This document shows, piece by piece, positions 33,691 through 42,466 of a stretch of 64,000 bases of DNA (position 1 is the first letter of the stretch; every line of letters begins with the position of its first letter). Source of the stretch: Gemmataceae bacterium (GTDB taxonomy: Bacteria > Planctomycetota > Planctomycetia > Gemmatales > Gemmataceae); contig JAKEET010000154.1 in the NCBI GenBank assembly GCA_022616435.1, forward strand, positions 1 to 64,000, read 5' to 3'. The notes beneath the pieces were generated by a model. It saw only the letters and a program-made list of their open reading frames with translations. It was not told where the DNA came from and did no database searches. Position numbers and translations under genes: made by a program.

Positions 33691-34791
33691 TCACAACGTC
33701 CCCCGCCGCGCCTGCTCCCGTTCAATCGCTTCGAATAGCGCCTTGAAGTTCCCCTTGCCGAAGCTGCGCGAGCCGTGCCGCTGGATCACTTCGAAGAACA
33801 ACGTCGGCCGATCTTCCACCGGCTTGGTGAAAATCTGCAGCAGATAGCCCTCGTCGTCGCGATCGACCAGGATGCCCAGCTCGGCCAGGTCGTGCAGGTC
33901 CTCGTCGATCTTGCCGACGCGTGTCGGCAGCAGCTCGTAATACGTCTCGGGGACGCGCAGGAACGATACGTCATTGGCCCGCATCGCCCGCACCGTCTGC
34001 ACGATGTCGCCGGTCGCCATGGCGATGTGCTGCACGCCGGGGCCGCCGTAGAACTGCAAGTACTCGTCGATCTGCGAGCGGCGCTTGGCCTTGGCCGGCT
34101 CGTTGATCGGGAACTTGATCCGGCCGCTGCCGTTCTGCACCACCTTCGACATCAGGGCCGAGTATTCGGTGCTGATGTCCTTGTCGTCGAAATGGACGAG
34201 CTGCTTGAAGCCGAGCACGTGCTCGTACCAGCGCACCCACTCGTCCATCTTGCCTTCTTCAACGTTGGCGACGATGTGATCGATCGCCTTGAGCCCGACC
34301 GAATGGAAGGTGCTCGGGCTGTAGCGGTCCGGATCGAGCTTCTTGAAGCCCGGTGCGAACACGCCCTGGTAGCGGTCGCGATTGATGAACGTGTGCGTCG
34401 TGTCGCCGTACGCGCGAATAGCCGCGTATTCATAGATGCCGTGCTCGTCCTCGAGTTTCGTGGGCGGCGTGACGCCGATGGCGCCGTGACCGGTCGCGTG
34501 CTGAAATGCGGCGGCGACGTCGTCCACTTCCAGCGCGACGTCCTTGACGCCGTCGCCGTGGAACATCAGCCGCATGTTGTCGGGGTCGTTGGCCCGCAAC
34601 GACGACGCCAGCACGAACGTGATCTCGCCTTGCCGCAGCACGTAGCCGGCTTCGTGCTTGACGCCCGTCTCCAGGCCCGCATAGGCGACCACGTCGAAGC
34701 CGAACGCATTCCGATAGAAATACGCCGATTGCTTGGCGTTGCCGACGAAGAAACGCACATGATCGATGCGGCGAAGGGGAATGTCACTCAT
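33691..34791 (-). CDS. hppD: 4-hydroxyphenylpyruvate dioxygenase
   Basis: This Fe(II) enzyme converts 4-hydroxyphenylpyruvate to homogentisate. The 366-residue product has the two-domain vicinal-oxygen-chelate layout. The iron ligands are His172 (AIDHIVANV), His255 (GVQHIAMAT) and Glu334 (LFFEVIQRHG), and the C-terminal lid motif GSRSFGKGNFKALFEAIE is intact. It follows phhA and precedes the FAH-family and hmgA genes, so three steps of the phenylalanine-tyrosine route are adjacent. Confidence 0.96.
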   Translation of the reverse strand: MSDIPLRRIDHVRFFVGNAKQSAYFYRNAFGFDVVAYAGLETGVKHEAGYVLRQGEITFVLASSLRANDPDNMRLMFHGDGVKDVALEVDDVAAAFQHATGHGAIGVTPPTKLEDEHGIYEYAAIRAYGDTTHTFINRDRYQGVFAPGFKKLDPDRYSPSTFHSVGLKAIDHIVANVEEGKMDEWVRWYEHVLGFKQLVHFDDKDISTEYSALMSKVVQNGSGRIKFPINEPAKAKRRSQIDEYLQFYGGPGVQHIAMATGDIVQTVRAMRANDVSFLRVPETYYELLPTRVGKIDEDLHDLAELGILVDRDDEGYLLQIFTKPVEDRPTLFFEVIQRHGSRSFGKGNFKALFEAIEREQARRGTL

Positions 34792-34819
34792 CGGACCTGC
34801 TCGATCTCAAAGGCAGAAT

Positions 34820-34911
34820 CACGAAAACACGAAAGTACGAAAGCACGAAATCATGATCCCCGTTGGTCTAGCGGCGTTTTCGTGCTTTCGTCCTTTCGTG
34901 CTTTCGTGATT
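34820..34911. repeat. CACGAAAG-type palindrome between phhA and hppD
   Basis: Left arm 34820-34853 and right arm 34877-34911 pair over about 34 nt with few mismatches. Both arms are built of short repeats, ACGAAAGCACGAAA on the left and TTTCGTGCTTTCGT on the right. Confidence 0.8.
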
Positions 34912-34925
34912 GCTTGATCTTCTCG

Positions 34926-35822
34926 TCAGGCAACCGCAATACCGAAGCGCCGCACCAGCGCCTCCAGCTCGCGCCGCAAGAACGGCAGCGACGGCGCGAT
35001 GAACAGGTGGTCCTGCATCCGTGACGGATCGTAATCGGTCGCGATCACCACGTCCGTCACGAACGGCTCGCGTTTCACCTCGGCGGACTGCAGCGAATAC
35101 GGAATCTCTCCCGTCGAGGAGAGGATGCCGGCCCCGAACACCTTGATCGCGTCCCCTTCTGCGATCAAGCCGAACTCGATGCTGAACCAGCTGAACCGCT
35201 TCAAGGCGAGCACCTGCTCGCCGTGCGTCGTCGTCGCCACCGCCTTGCCGATCAGCGTGAGCAGCTCGGCGTAATCGCGGTTCATGAGCGGCGGCACGTG
35301 GCCGAGGCAATCGTGGATCATGTCCGGCTCGGGCGTGAACTCCGGGTGCGAGCCGTGGCGGATGAACTGCGTGACCGGGAAGCCGCGGTCGCCGATGTAT
35401 TCGTAGAAGGTGCGGTACGGCAGGGCTCCTTCGGCGGGGACCAGGTGCATGTCGGTTTCGCGCCGCAGCCGATCGCTCAGGTGGCGAAGCTGCGGAATCT
35501 CGTCGCGCGTGATCGCGAGCTCGCGCTTCGCTTGCAGATACAGTTGGCTGGCGTGCTTGATGTGCAGCTCGTCCAGCTTCGGGCTCACCTCGCGCCAGAT
35601 GCGGGTTTCCTCGGCATTGTACTGGATGATCGGCGGACCAAGCCCCTCCAGCCGGTGCTTGCGGCACAGGGCAAACAACTCCTGGCGGCGGCGGATGTAG
35701 CCCTGGTCGCCCAGGCCCGGATGGCCCGGCTCCAGCTCCAGCTTCGTCGCATCCGGCGGCGTCACCATCGCCGCCGGGTCGATGGGGTTGCCATACTCGA
35801 TCAAGGTCTCGGCTGCTTTCAT
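34926..35822 (-). CDS. phhA: Phenylalanine 4-monooxygenase
   Basis: This pterin-dependent iron enzyme turns phenylalanine into tyrosine. The 298-residue sequence is of the bacterial monomeric type. Iron ligands are His170 and His175 in IHDCLGHVP and Glu216 in SWFSIEFGL; the pterin/substrate loop TPEPDMIHDCLGHVPPLMNR and FGAGILSSTGEI are normal. It heads the catabolic operon. No pterin-4a-carbinolamine dehydratase gene (phhB) is visible nearby. Confidence 0.95.
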   Translation of the reverse strand: MKAAETLIEYGNPIDPAAMVTPPDATKLELEPGHPGLGDQGYIRRRQELFALCRKHRLEGLGPPIIQYNAEETRIWREVSPKLDELHIKHASQLYLQAKRELAITRDEIPQLRHLSDRLRRETDMHLVPAEGALPYRTFYEYIGDRGFPVTQFIRHGSHPEFTPEPDMIHDCLGHVPPLMNRDYAELLTLIGKAVATTTHGEQVLALKRFSWFSIEFGLIAEGDAIKVFGAGILSSTGEIPYSLQSAEVKREPFVTDVVIATDYDPSRMQDHLFIAPSLPFLRRELEALVRRFGIAVA

Positions 35823-36000
35823 GTCGTTGCCTCAAGCACCCCGATGCACCCTCCTGGAGTCATTTTATCCGCGCCGATGGGTGGGGCGTAAGTTCAACCC
35901 GACTTCGGAGGTATGCGCCAGCTGCGCTCGAGCGAGAAGTGATAAGCATCCGGGACGGCGAGGCTATACAACCATTCATATGGTGGCGTCCGAACATTTT

Positions 36001-36029
36001 TTGACATTCCTGCGGAACAAACGCACAAT
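36001..36029 (+). promoter_or_regulatory. Candidate promoter of the kinase gene
   Basis: TTGACA at 36001-36006 and CACAAT at 36024-36029 are 17 nt apart. The -35 box is perfect and the -10 box matches four of six bases. The expected transcript would begin about 43 nt before the kinase start codon. Confidence 0.5.
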
Positions 36030-36078
36030 AACACTGAGTCATTCCCCGCGGCGACGAGGGTCGGAGAAACCTCGCACC

Positions 36079-37479
36079 ATGCCCGTCGAGACCAAAGCAC
36101 CGGACACGCAGAGCATCGGTCCGTATGACTTGCTCAGCAAGATCGCGGAAGGCGGCATGGGCACCGTCTACCGCGGCCGCAACCGCATTACCGGCGAAGC
36201 GGTGGCGATCAAGGTGGTGCCGAAGCATCTCCTGACCAACCTCGTCTTTCTGAAACGCTTCGAGCAGGAATACACCACCGCCAAGGCGCTCGATCATCCC
36301 AATATCGTCAAGGCCCTCGACTTCGGCCGAGAGGGGGAGACGCCTTACCTCGTCCTGGAATTTGTCGAAGGGGAATCGCTGGGCCAACGGCTCGACCGGG
36401 TGCAGCGCCTGAGCGAGCGCGACGCCATCGGCATCATCAGCCAGGTGGCCCAGGGACTCCACAAGGCCCACAAAGCCGGGCTGATCCATCGCGACGTGAA
36501 GCCCGACAACATCCTGATCACTAGCGACGGCCAGGTGAAGCTGACCGACCTGGGCCTGGTGAAGGAGCTGGAAGCCGACCAGAACCTGACCCGCACCGGC
36601 CGCGGCCTGGGCACGCCGCACTACATGGCCCCCGAGCAATTCCGCAACGCCAAGAACGCCGACGTCCGTTGCGACATCTACTCGCTGGCCGCGACCATGT
36701 ATCACATGGTGACCGGCGAGCTGCCGTTCAAGTCGCTCAGCCCGCTCGACGCCTGGATGAAGAAGATTCACAACGAGCTGCCGGCGCCGCGGCAAATCCT
36801 GCCGGCCCTGTCCGAACGCATGGATTGGGCGATCCGCCGGTCGATGCACTCCGACCCCAATCAGCGGGCCGCGACGTGCCGCGAGTTTGTCGAGGACCTC
36901 ACCGGGCAGAGCACGCGGCGGATCTCGGCCACCAGCACCGGCGGCATCCCCATCGAAGACTTGTGGTACATGGTCTACAAGGACGAGGACGCCGTCATCC
37001 ACACGGTGAAAGGCAGCACCGAAGGCATTCGCCGCTCGTTGACCCAGGGGCTGCTCGGCGACGCGTCCAACATCCGGGTGTCGCGCTCCAAGGAAGGGCC
37101 GTTCGAAACACTGCAGGATCGTCCGGAGTTTCGCGACATTGCCATGGAGCTGATCGACCTGCCGAACCAGATCACGGCCAAGCTGCCGACCCCGCCGCCG
37201 CTGCCGAGGCCCGCCTCGACGCCGACGTCGGCGCCGGTCATGCCGATGAGCATGCCGATGCCAACGCCGCCGTCCGGGTCGGTCGATTCGTTCATCATCC
37301 CCGCCCTGCCGTCGGCCGTCCCCGCCGATCCCGCCTGGACGCCGCACATCCCACTGGAGCGCACCCGGCGCACGTCGGAGTGGGTCAAGTGGGTGGCGAT
37401 GATCCTGCTGGCGATGGCCGCCGGCGTGGCGGCGTTCTTCCTGATGCCGTGGGTGCTTAGTTTGCGGCTGTTCTGGTGA
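36079..37479 (+). CDS. Membrane-anchored Ser/Thr protein kinase
   Basis: A 466-residue PASTA-less Hanks-type kinase. The glycine loop EGGMGTVY is at 24-31, Lys45 in VAIKV, the catalytic loop HRDVKPDN at 137-144, DLG (in place of DFG) at 157-159 and the APE motif at 184-186. Activation-segment residues TRTGRGLGTPHYMAPEQF are normal. After the kinase comes a GYF_2-like module (LWYMVYKDEDAV, about residue 295-365), a Pro/Met-rich linker, and a single C-terminal membrane helix (about 435-460). The signal sensed is unknown. Its end overlaps the convergent STAS gene by 23 nt. Confidence 0.92.
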   Translation: MPVETKAPDTQSIGPYDLLSKIAEGGMGTVYRGRNRITGEAVAIKVVPKHLLTNLVFLKRFEQEYTTAKALDHPNIVKALDFGREGETPYLVLEFVEGESLGQRLDRVQRLSERDAIGIISQVAQGLHKAHKAGLIHRDVKPDNILITSDGQVKLTDLGLVKELEADQNLTRTGRGLGTPHYMAPEQFRNAKNADVRCDIYSLAATMYHMVTGELPFKSLSPLDAWMKKIHNELPAPRQILPALSERMDWAIRRSMHSDPNQRAATCREFVEDLTGQSTRRISATSTGGIPIEDLWYMVYKDEDAVIHTVKGSTEGIRRSLTQGLLGDASNIRVSRSKEGPFETLQDRPEFRDIAMELIDLPNQITAKLPTPPPLPRPASTPTSAPVMPMSMPMPTPPSGSVDSFIIPALPSAVPADPAWTPHIPLERTRRTSEWVKWVAMILLAMAAGVAAFFLMPWVLSLRLFW

Positions 37480-37822
37480 TGCCTTTCGTCGGCAACTTCC
37501 GCCGCACGTCGATCAGCCGATCCAGGCGCGTGATCCGCAGGATTTCATCGGCGAAGTCGTTGACATTGCGCAGGCTGAACTGGCCGCCGGCGGCCTTGAC
37601 CCGGCGGTTCATGACGACGATCTTGCCGAGGCCGGCGCCGGTGACGTATTCGACTCGATCAAGGTCCAGGTCCAACCGGCCGCCGGCATTTTCCTGGACA
37701 AGCCGGTCCAGCTCCGGTCCAATGTCTTGGATCACGCGGCAATCGAACCCTTTCGCTGTCAAGCGAATGACAGTGCGATCGGGATCATCGTTGACGACAA
37801 AGGCAGGACGGGCGCACAACAT
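37457..37822 (-). CDS. STAS-domain protein (anti-sigma-factor antagonist-like)
   Basis: A 121-residue single STAS domain: strand RTVIRLTAKGFDCRVIQDI, then LDLDLDRVEYVTGAGLGKIV at 51-70 and NVNDFADEILRITRLDRLID. In SpoIIAA-like antagonists the loop reads DSSGLG with a phosphorylated Ser; here it is TGAGLG, so the acceptor is Ala63 and Thr61 is two residues earlier. It may therefore not be switched in the usual way. The ATG at 37822 has GGAG 8 nt upstream. An RsbW-like ATPase gene lies 2.6 kb away. Confidence 0.85.
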   Translation of the reverse strand: MLCARPAFVVNDDPDRTVIRLTAKGFDCRVIQDIGPELDRLVQENAGGRLDLDLDRVEYVTGAGLGKIVVMNRRVKAAGGQFSLRNVNDFADEILRITRLDRLIDVRRKLPTKGITRTAAN

Positions 37823-37937
37823 CTCTCTTCTCCGCGGCAAAGGGGAATGAACTAGATACGCCCGCGTTCCGAAGTGCGGACGATATAGGTAAGAGACTCC
37901 ATTCTAACCGCGCTTGGGCGGCGGTCAAGGCAAAACT

Positions 37938-37963
37938 GTGGCGATTGTGGCGATTGTGGCGAT
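37938..37963. repeat. Triple 9-bp tandem repeat
   Basis: GTGGCGATT is repeated at 37938, 37947 and 37956 (last copy one base short) in the 260-nt spacer between the STAS and sigma-factor genes. The spacer holds no other recognisable feature. Confidence 0.7.
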
Positions 37964-38082
37964 CTTGCGGGAGACTGCTAGGGTGGGTGAAGCCTTCGGA
38001 ACCGAGTGCATGCCGAGTTTCCCACTCCCGCCTCGTACCGGCTTCGCCCGTGGGCTTTCTGGACAACGTTCCATCGATTGCG

Positions 38083-39618
38083 CTACTTGACTTCGTTCGC
38101 GTCCGTGAACCCCTCCAGCCGCTGGCTGCGGAGCGGCTGGCGCAGCTTCAAGAGGCTGCGAGCTTCGATTTGACGGATGCGCTCGCGGGTGATGCCGTAG
38201 CAGCGGGCCACCTCGTCGAGCGTGCGGGCCTTGCCGTCCTTGAGGCCGAAGCGCAGCTCGATCACTTCGCGTTCGCGCTGTGTGAGGGAACGCAGCACCT
38301 CGCCGATGCGCTCGCGGAGCAGGAGTTGATCCGCGTTTTCGCCCGGGTTGTCGGCGCTGGTGTCGTTGATGGCTTCCTCGAGCGGCCGTTCGGCGTCGTC
38401 GCCCATCGGTTCTTGCAAGCTGAGCGGGTGTCGGGCCACGGCGCGCAGAGCCTTCGCTTCGGCGACCGAGGTGCCGAGCTTCTTCGCGAGCAGTTCGAGC
38501 GTCGGCTCGCGGCCGGAGGCGGCAAACAGCTCGCCGCGGACGCGGTCCATGGCCGCCAGCATGCTGACCTGGTGGCAGGGGACGCGGACGGTGCGGGCGT
38601 GATCGGCGAGGGCGCGCTGGATGCCCTGGCGAATCCACCAGGTGGCGTAGGTGCCGAACTTGAAGCCCAGCCGATGTTCGAACTTGTCGACGGCGCGCAT
38701 CAGGCCGCGGTTGCCTTCCTGGATCAGGTCGGCGAACGCCAGGCCGCGGCCGCGGTACTTCTTGGCGATCGACACCACCAGCCGCAAGTTCGCCTCGGCC
38801 AGCTCCATGCGCGCTTGCTTGTAGGCCTTTTGCCGGCGGCGGATGACGCCGAGCAGGCTGGTGAGTTCCTCGGGGGTGGTCTGGCTTTCGACGATGCGGT
38901 GGCGCAGCGTCTTGGCGCCGCGGGTGCGCTGCTCGCGGTCGTGCAGCGAGCGGCCGCCGGCCGTGACGCGCTGGACCAAGGCGTCGAAGATGTCGCCCAG
39001 GGCGTGCAGGTCGTTGGCCATGGTGTCGAGGAACTCGGTGCGCGGCGAGAGTTCCTCGACCAGATCGATGGCTTTGCGGAGCTGCCGGCCCAGCACCCGG
39101 CGGATGCGGGCTCGGCCCAGGGCCGACTTGGTCCGTTGCATGCCCCGGAACTGGCTGCTCGACGCCACGAGAATCTTGCGGAGGTTGCGCAGATGGTTCG
39201 GCAGCCGGCGGACGATCTCGTCCTTGCTGCGGCCCCAGCTGGTCACCACGTCGATCACCGGATCAATGGGCAGGCCGTCTTCGTGGACGCGGCGGAACAA
39301 CTCGGCGACGCGGCGGAGCGTGAACCAGTTGAAGAGCACCGCGCGGCGGTAGCGGGTGCGCGCGGTTTCAAGACGCTCGGCCAGGGCAAGCTCCTTCGGC
39401 CGGCTCAACAGCGGAATGGCGCCCATCTGCTTCAGATACAGCCCCAGGGCGTCGTCGGCGCCGCCGGCATACGCGGCAGGACCCTCGTCGGCTGCGTGCC
39501 ACGCGTCGTGGTCGCCGTCGCGGTGGCCCGGCAACTCCGAACCGGTGTCCCAGCCCGTCGACCGCGCTTGCGCCTCCATTTGCCAACCGGCATTTTTCTT
39601 CGGCCGAATCATGAGCAT
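38083..39618 (-). CDS. rpoD: Principal-type sigma factor (RpoD/SigA family)
   Basis: A 511-residue sigma-70 family protein. Region 1.2 is [16 protein letters not shown], region 2 is [38 protein letters not shown] and [20 protein letters not shown]; region 3 follows, and region 4 ends with [20 protein letters not shown]. There is no acidic region 1.1, but a roughly 150-residue non-conserved insert lies between regions 1.2 and 2.1. It could be the housekeeping sigma or a close paralogue; a planctomycete may have several. The ATG at 39618 has AGGAA 5 nt upstream. The TATAAT-containing promoter is at 39773-39803. Confidence 0.9.
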   Translation of the reverse strand: MLMIRPKKNAGWQMEAQARSTGWDTGSELPGHRDGDHDAWHAADEGPAAYAGGADDALGLYLKQMGAIPLLSRPKELALAERLETARTRYRRAVLFNWFTLRRVAELFRRVHEDGLPIDPVIDVVTSWGRSKDEIVRRLPNHLRNLRKILVASSSQFRGMQRTKSALGRARIRRVLGRQLRKAIDLVEELSPRTEFLDTMANDLHALGDIFDALVQRVTAGGRSLHDREQRTRGAKTLRHRIVESQTTPEELTSLLGVIRRRQKAYKQARMELAEANLRLVVSIAKKYRGRGLAFADLIQEGNRGLMRAVDKFEHRLGFKFGTYATWWIRQGIQRALADHARTVRVPCHQVSMLAAMDRVRGELFAASGREPTLELLAKKLGTSVAEAKALRAVARHPLSLQEPMGDDAERPLEEAINDTSADNPGENADQLLLRERIGEVLRSLTQREREVIELRFGLKDGKARTLDEVARCYGITRERIRQIEARSLLKLRQPLRSQRLEGFTDANEVK

Positions 39619-39772
39619 CCAATTCCTAATGGAATCCAAGACGAACGAGACGGGAAACCCAAACGAACGGCAGAGGCCGAACGCGGCAAAGCCCGAGCGG
39701 TACAGACCCGACGGTCAGGCTGGGGGGACTGACTCAAGCTAGTTCATCAAGGAACGGTTTCTGGCCTCTCCT

Positions 39773-39803
39773 ATTATAGGCGACGCGAACGGCGGTTTGG
39801 CAA
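39773..39803 (-). promoter_or_regulatory. Candidate promoter of the sigma-factor gene
   Basis: On the minus strand TTGCCA (39798-39803) precedes a perfect TATAAT (39773-39778) with 19-nt spacing, a little long. It would give a leader of about 148 nt before the sigma-factor start. The 441-nt divergent spacer 39619-40059 holds this and the next promoter, and nothing else that I can recognise. Confidence 0.45.
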
Positions 39804-39977
39804 GTGGCGACAGATTATTTGATTCAAAGCGCACCACCGAAAGGAGTTGTGCTGATTGGACACTTGGTATGGGAGAGACGGTCCAAAGGGCTATCCGAAA
39901 CGTGTCTGAACGAATGGTCACGCGCAACCCCAACCGCGTTGGTTGAAAGGCGATGCGTCCTCATCGACGTGGCCGGC

Positions 39978-40007
39978 TTGTTCGCCACACCCTAGATTAG
40001 GTATGAT
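39978..40007 (+). promoter_or_regulatory. Candidate promoter of the RsbW-like gene
   Basis: TTGTTC (39978-39983) and TATGAT (40002-40007) are 18 nt apart. The expected start site is about 45 nt before the ATG at 40060, which argues against the earlier in-frame ATG at 40003. Confidence 0.4.
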
Positions 40008-40059
40008 GCCCCAACATGGCGCTTTGCTTTGGGCAAGGCATGGATGCGTTACCCCAAAG

Positions 40060-40527
40060 ATGGCGGAATCGGTCATGGATCGTCCCGGCTTGGATTGTCC
40101 CACCTTCACGTTGACGCTGCCGAGCGACCCACGGGTGCTGACGGTGGCGCGCAGTTTCGTCGAAGCGGTTTGTCAGGCTTTCGAGCTGGATCGGGCCCTG
40201 CGCCATGCCCTGGTGCTGGCCACCGGCGAAGCGGTCAGCAACATCATTCGCCACGCCCATCGCGGCGTTGCCAGCGCCGAATTGACGATGCACCTCCAGG
40301 TCGCCGCCGAGCAAGTCGTGCTGACGTTTCTGGACGAGGGCGAGCCGTTCGACATCGCCCTGGTGCCGCAGTTGCCGCCGGGCGAGCTGCGCATCGGCGG
40401 CCGCGGCGTGTATCTGCTGCGGACGCTCATGGACGATGTGTCGTGTCAACCGCGCGGCAGCCGCGGCAACGTGCTGCGCCTGGTGAAGCGCCGCGCGTCC
40501 ACGGCGACGCAGCGCGACGCCTGTTGA
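40060..40527 (+). CDS. RsbW-like anti-sigma/serine kinase ATPase
   Basis: A 155-residue GHKL-type ATPase of the anti-sigma regulatory family. The N-box is GEAVSNIIRHAH at 56-67 (Asn61), the G1 box DEGEPFD at 92-98 and the G2 box GGRGVYLLRTLMDDV at 113-127. RsbW/SpoIIAB proteins bind a sigma factor and phosphorylate a STAS antagonist. A STAS gene and a sigma-factor gene lie just upstream, which suggests but does not prove a partner-switching set. The start is uncertain: 40060 or 40075. Confidence 0.88.
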   Translation: MAESVMDRPGLDCPTFTLTLPSDPRVLTVARSFVEAVCQAFELDRALRHALVLATGEAVSNIIRHAHRGVASAELTMHLQVAAEQVVLTFLDEGEPFDIALVPQLPPGELRIGGRGVYLLRTLMDDVSCQPRGSRGNVLRLVKRRASTATQRDAC

Positions 40528-40970
40528 CGAGCAAATCGGCATCAGCGCGCCTTTGGGAGAAAGTCTGCCGCGCGATCGGCACGGCTGCCGTCGTCCGCCT
40601 AAGCAGTGTCGCCCCTGAGTTTGCACTATCGCGCCTTGCGCATCACTTCCATGCAGGTTCCCCGTTCCGTGAAGCAGGCGCGGTAGGCGCGACAGGCGCA
40701 CAAGTCACGCAGACCGAACAAATTGCCCAGCCTGTCGGGGGTTTCTCTTGAATGTCACGCTGCCCGGCGACGATAAACCCCATGGATTTCGGGAGTGGCG
40801 GGTTTCCCGGCGACCGACCCGCCTCGTTGTTCGGCAAGGAACAGCATATCCCACAGCCCCAAGTTGCTTGCGGCCCAGTTGCCTTCTGGCGACCGGACGG
40901 CTTATGATGAACCTGCGGGCCCCCAACCGTTCCCTCAAACGGCGGGCGCTCGCAGGGGAGAGAGACCCTG
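40528..40970. other. Gene-free spacer
   Basis: No coding sequence with recognisable features is seen in this 443-nt stretch. The open frames in it show no conserved motif and no ribosome-binding site. A candidate promoter for the following small gene lies at 40879-40908. Confidence 0.5.
40879..40908 (+). promoter_or_regulatory. Candidate promoter of the FlgM-like gene
   Basis: TTGCCT (40879-40884) and TATGAT (40903-40908) are 18 nt apart. The start site would lie about 55 nt before the ATG at 40971. Confidence 0.4.
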
Positions 40971-41252
40971 ATGCAGCACCAAGGTCCGAACGGCATGGGA
41001 GGGCCCCTGCGCGGGACTTCCGTGTGGTGGCACGGCCGCACCGACAAGTCCGAGCCGTGCGTGGCAGTGGCGATCGAGCCCGCACCGCCGGAATCCCAAC
41101 CGCCGGACTCCCAACCCCCGGAATTGGCCGCGGGGATTCGCCTGGAGCTGGTGGAACGGGTCCGCCGCGAGATCGCGGCCGGCGACTACGATACGCCGGC
41201 GCGGTGGGAGGCCGCGCTCGACCGGCTTCTGGATCGATTGAACCGTGAGTGA
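40971..41252 (+). CDS. Small FlgM-like anti-sigma protein (tentative)
   Basis: A 93-residue protein with a Gly/Pro-rich first half and a charged helical second half, IRLELVERVRREIAAGDYDT followed by PARWEAALDRLLDRLNRE. The second half looks like the C-terminal sigma-binding part of FlgM-type anti-sigma factors, where Arg-rich helices and a GxY(D/K) turn are usual. No flagellar genes are in the window, so the target could be another sigma factor. The ATG at 40971 has AGGGGAGAG about 8 nt upstream. The family call is tentative. Confidence 0.55.
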   Translation: MQHQGPNGMGGPLRGTSVWWHGRTDKSEPCVAVAIEPAPPESQPPDSQPPELAAGIRLELVERVRREIAAGDYDTPARWEAALDRLLDRLNRE

Positions 41253-41428
41253 CCACACGCGGCGACGAACCAGCGGCCCGGCGGCAACGTCGGGCCGCGA
41301 TTGTTTCGCCGCCTTGTCGAGCGGCGGTGCCGGCGGGCTGCGGTTCGGGCGCGGCTGCGGTTTTCGATGCTCGACAGAGCGGCTAAGATACCATCGGTCC
41401 CCACTCACAGCGCCGAGAGGAGTTGCCC

Positions 41429-41914
41429 GTGTTGCCGGCCGTCGCAGTGTCGCAGAGTCCGGAAGAGAAATTTCGCGAATACCTGATGAGCCGGCCGAAG
41501 CAGCAGCGCTTCACCGGCCAGCAGCGCGACATGGTGCGTTACATCTTCCAGAAGCACAATCACTTCGACGCGGACCAGCTGATCGACGAGATGAAGAAGG
41601 ACGGCTACGACGTGAGCCGGGCCACGGTGTACCGCACGCTCAAGAAGCTGGTGGACGCGGGCCTGTTGCGGAAGCTCGACATCGGGCCGCGCAAGTACTT
41701 CGAGCACGACTACGGCTACCCGCAGCACGAGCACCTGTACTGCGTCATCTGCCACAAGATGATCGAGTTCCAGCACCCCGGCCTGGAAGGGATCATGCGC
41801 AACGTCTGCCAGCAGCACAATTTCCTGGAGCAGGGCCACAGCTTCATCATCCGCGGCACCTGCGCGGAGTGCAACCGGGCCAAGATGACCAAACGGCGGC
41901 TGGATTTGGTGTAG
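41429..41914 (+). CDS. Fur-family transcriptional regulator
   Basis: A 161-residue Fur-family repressor. The winged helix has SRATVYRTLKKL at 63-74; the dimerisation domain has HEHLYCVICHKMIEF with CVIC at 105-108 and CAEC at 145-148, a structural zinc pair of sites. The order matches Fur, Zur or PerR; the metal cannot be assigned by eye. The GTG at 41429 has GAGAGGAG 6 nt upstream. The DUF3990 gene begins 12 nt after its stop, so the two may share a transcript. Confidence 0.92.
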   Translation: MLPAVAVSQSPEEKFREYLMSRPKQQRFTGQQRDMVRYIFQKHNHFDADQLIDEMKKDGYDVSRATVYRTLKKLVDAGLLRKLDIGPRKYFEHDYGYPQHEHLYCVICHKMIEFQHPGLEGIMRNVCQQHNFLEQGHSFIIRGTCAECNRAKMTKRRLDLV

Positions 41915-41926
41915 CATGGAGGCGGT

Positions 41927-42466
41927 ATGGCGATCGCGCCTAAGGGATTCGCGCTGCCCGCGTGGACCAATTCGCACTTGACATTGTTCCATGGGACCAT
42001 CCAGCAATACGCCGCGCAGATTGTTCAAAAAGGCGTCCATGTCCAAGCTGGGAGGCGCTACACCGATTTCGGTCAAGGGTTTTACACAACCACGGTGGAA
42101 CGGCAGGCCCGCGCCTGGGCCTGGCAGCTATCGCAAAGGCCGATCAACAAGAAACGTGGAGCAGGCGGTCATCCGGCGGTAATCGCGTTCGACGTTGACC
42201 GCGACCTCCTGTCGAGGCTGGAATGTGTTTGGTTCGTCCGCGGGGCCTTTGATGCGGTTGATTATTGGAGGTTGGTCCATCACTGCCGGCGCGGACGAGC
42301 GGGTCACGCTCGTACGTCCGGCCAGATATGGTATGATGTTGCCATAGGTCCAGTGGCGGCATCTTGGAGGATGCGCCTGGCGCTACACGATTCGGATCAA
42401 GTGAGTATTCACACCTTCAACGGTGCGACGCTATTGGACAACGGCAATCCTCGGGTGATCCCATGA
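41927..42466 (+). CDS. DUF3990 (ADP-ribosyltransferase-like) protein
   Basis: A 179-residue protein with the DUF3990 signature: LFHGT at 20-24, then DFGQGFYTTTVERQARAWAW at 47-66 and VIAFDVDRDLL. DUF3990 is related to the ADP-ribosyltransferase fold, with the FHGT and FYTT motifs near the NAD-binding site. Members are often part of toxin-antitoxin-like pairs. It ends with an ATGA overlap with the next gene, which supports a two-gene module. GGAGG lies 4 nt before the ATG. Confidence 0.78.
   Translation: MAIAPKGFALPAWTNSHLTLFHGTIQQYAAQIVQKGVHVQAGRRYTDFGQGFYTTTVERQARAWAWQLSQRPINKKRGAGGHPAVIAFDVDRDLLSRLECVWFVRGAFDAVDYWRLVHHCRRGRAGHARTSGQIWYDVAIGPVAASWRMRLALHDSDQVSIHTFNGATLLDNGNPRVIP

Noticed and set aside
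37938-37963. GTGGCGATT triplet considered as an iteron or origin element
   Set aside because: Only three copies, no replication gene, no DnaA boxes seen around it.
40748-41248. 166-codon frame overlapping the FlgM-like gene
   Set aside because: No ribosome-binding site or recognisable motif; the 40971 frame has a strong site and a helical, conserved-looking end.
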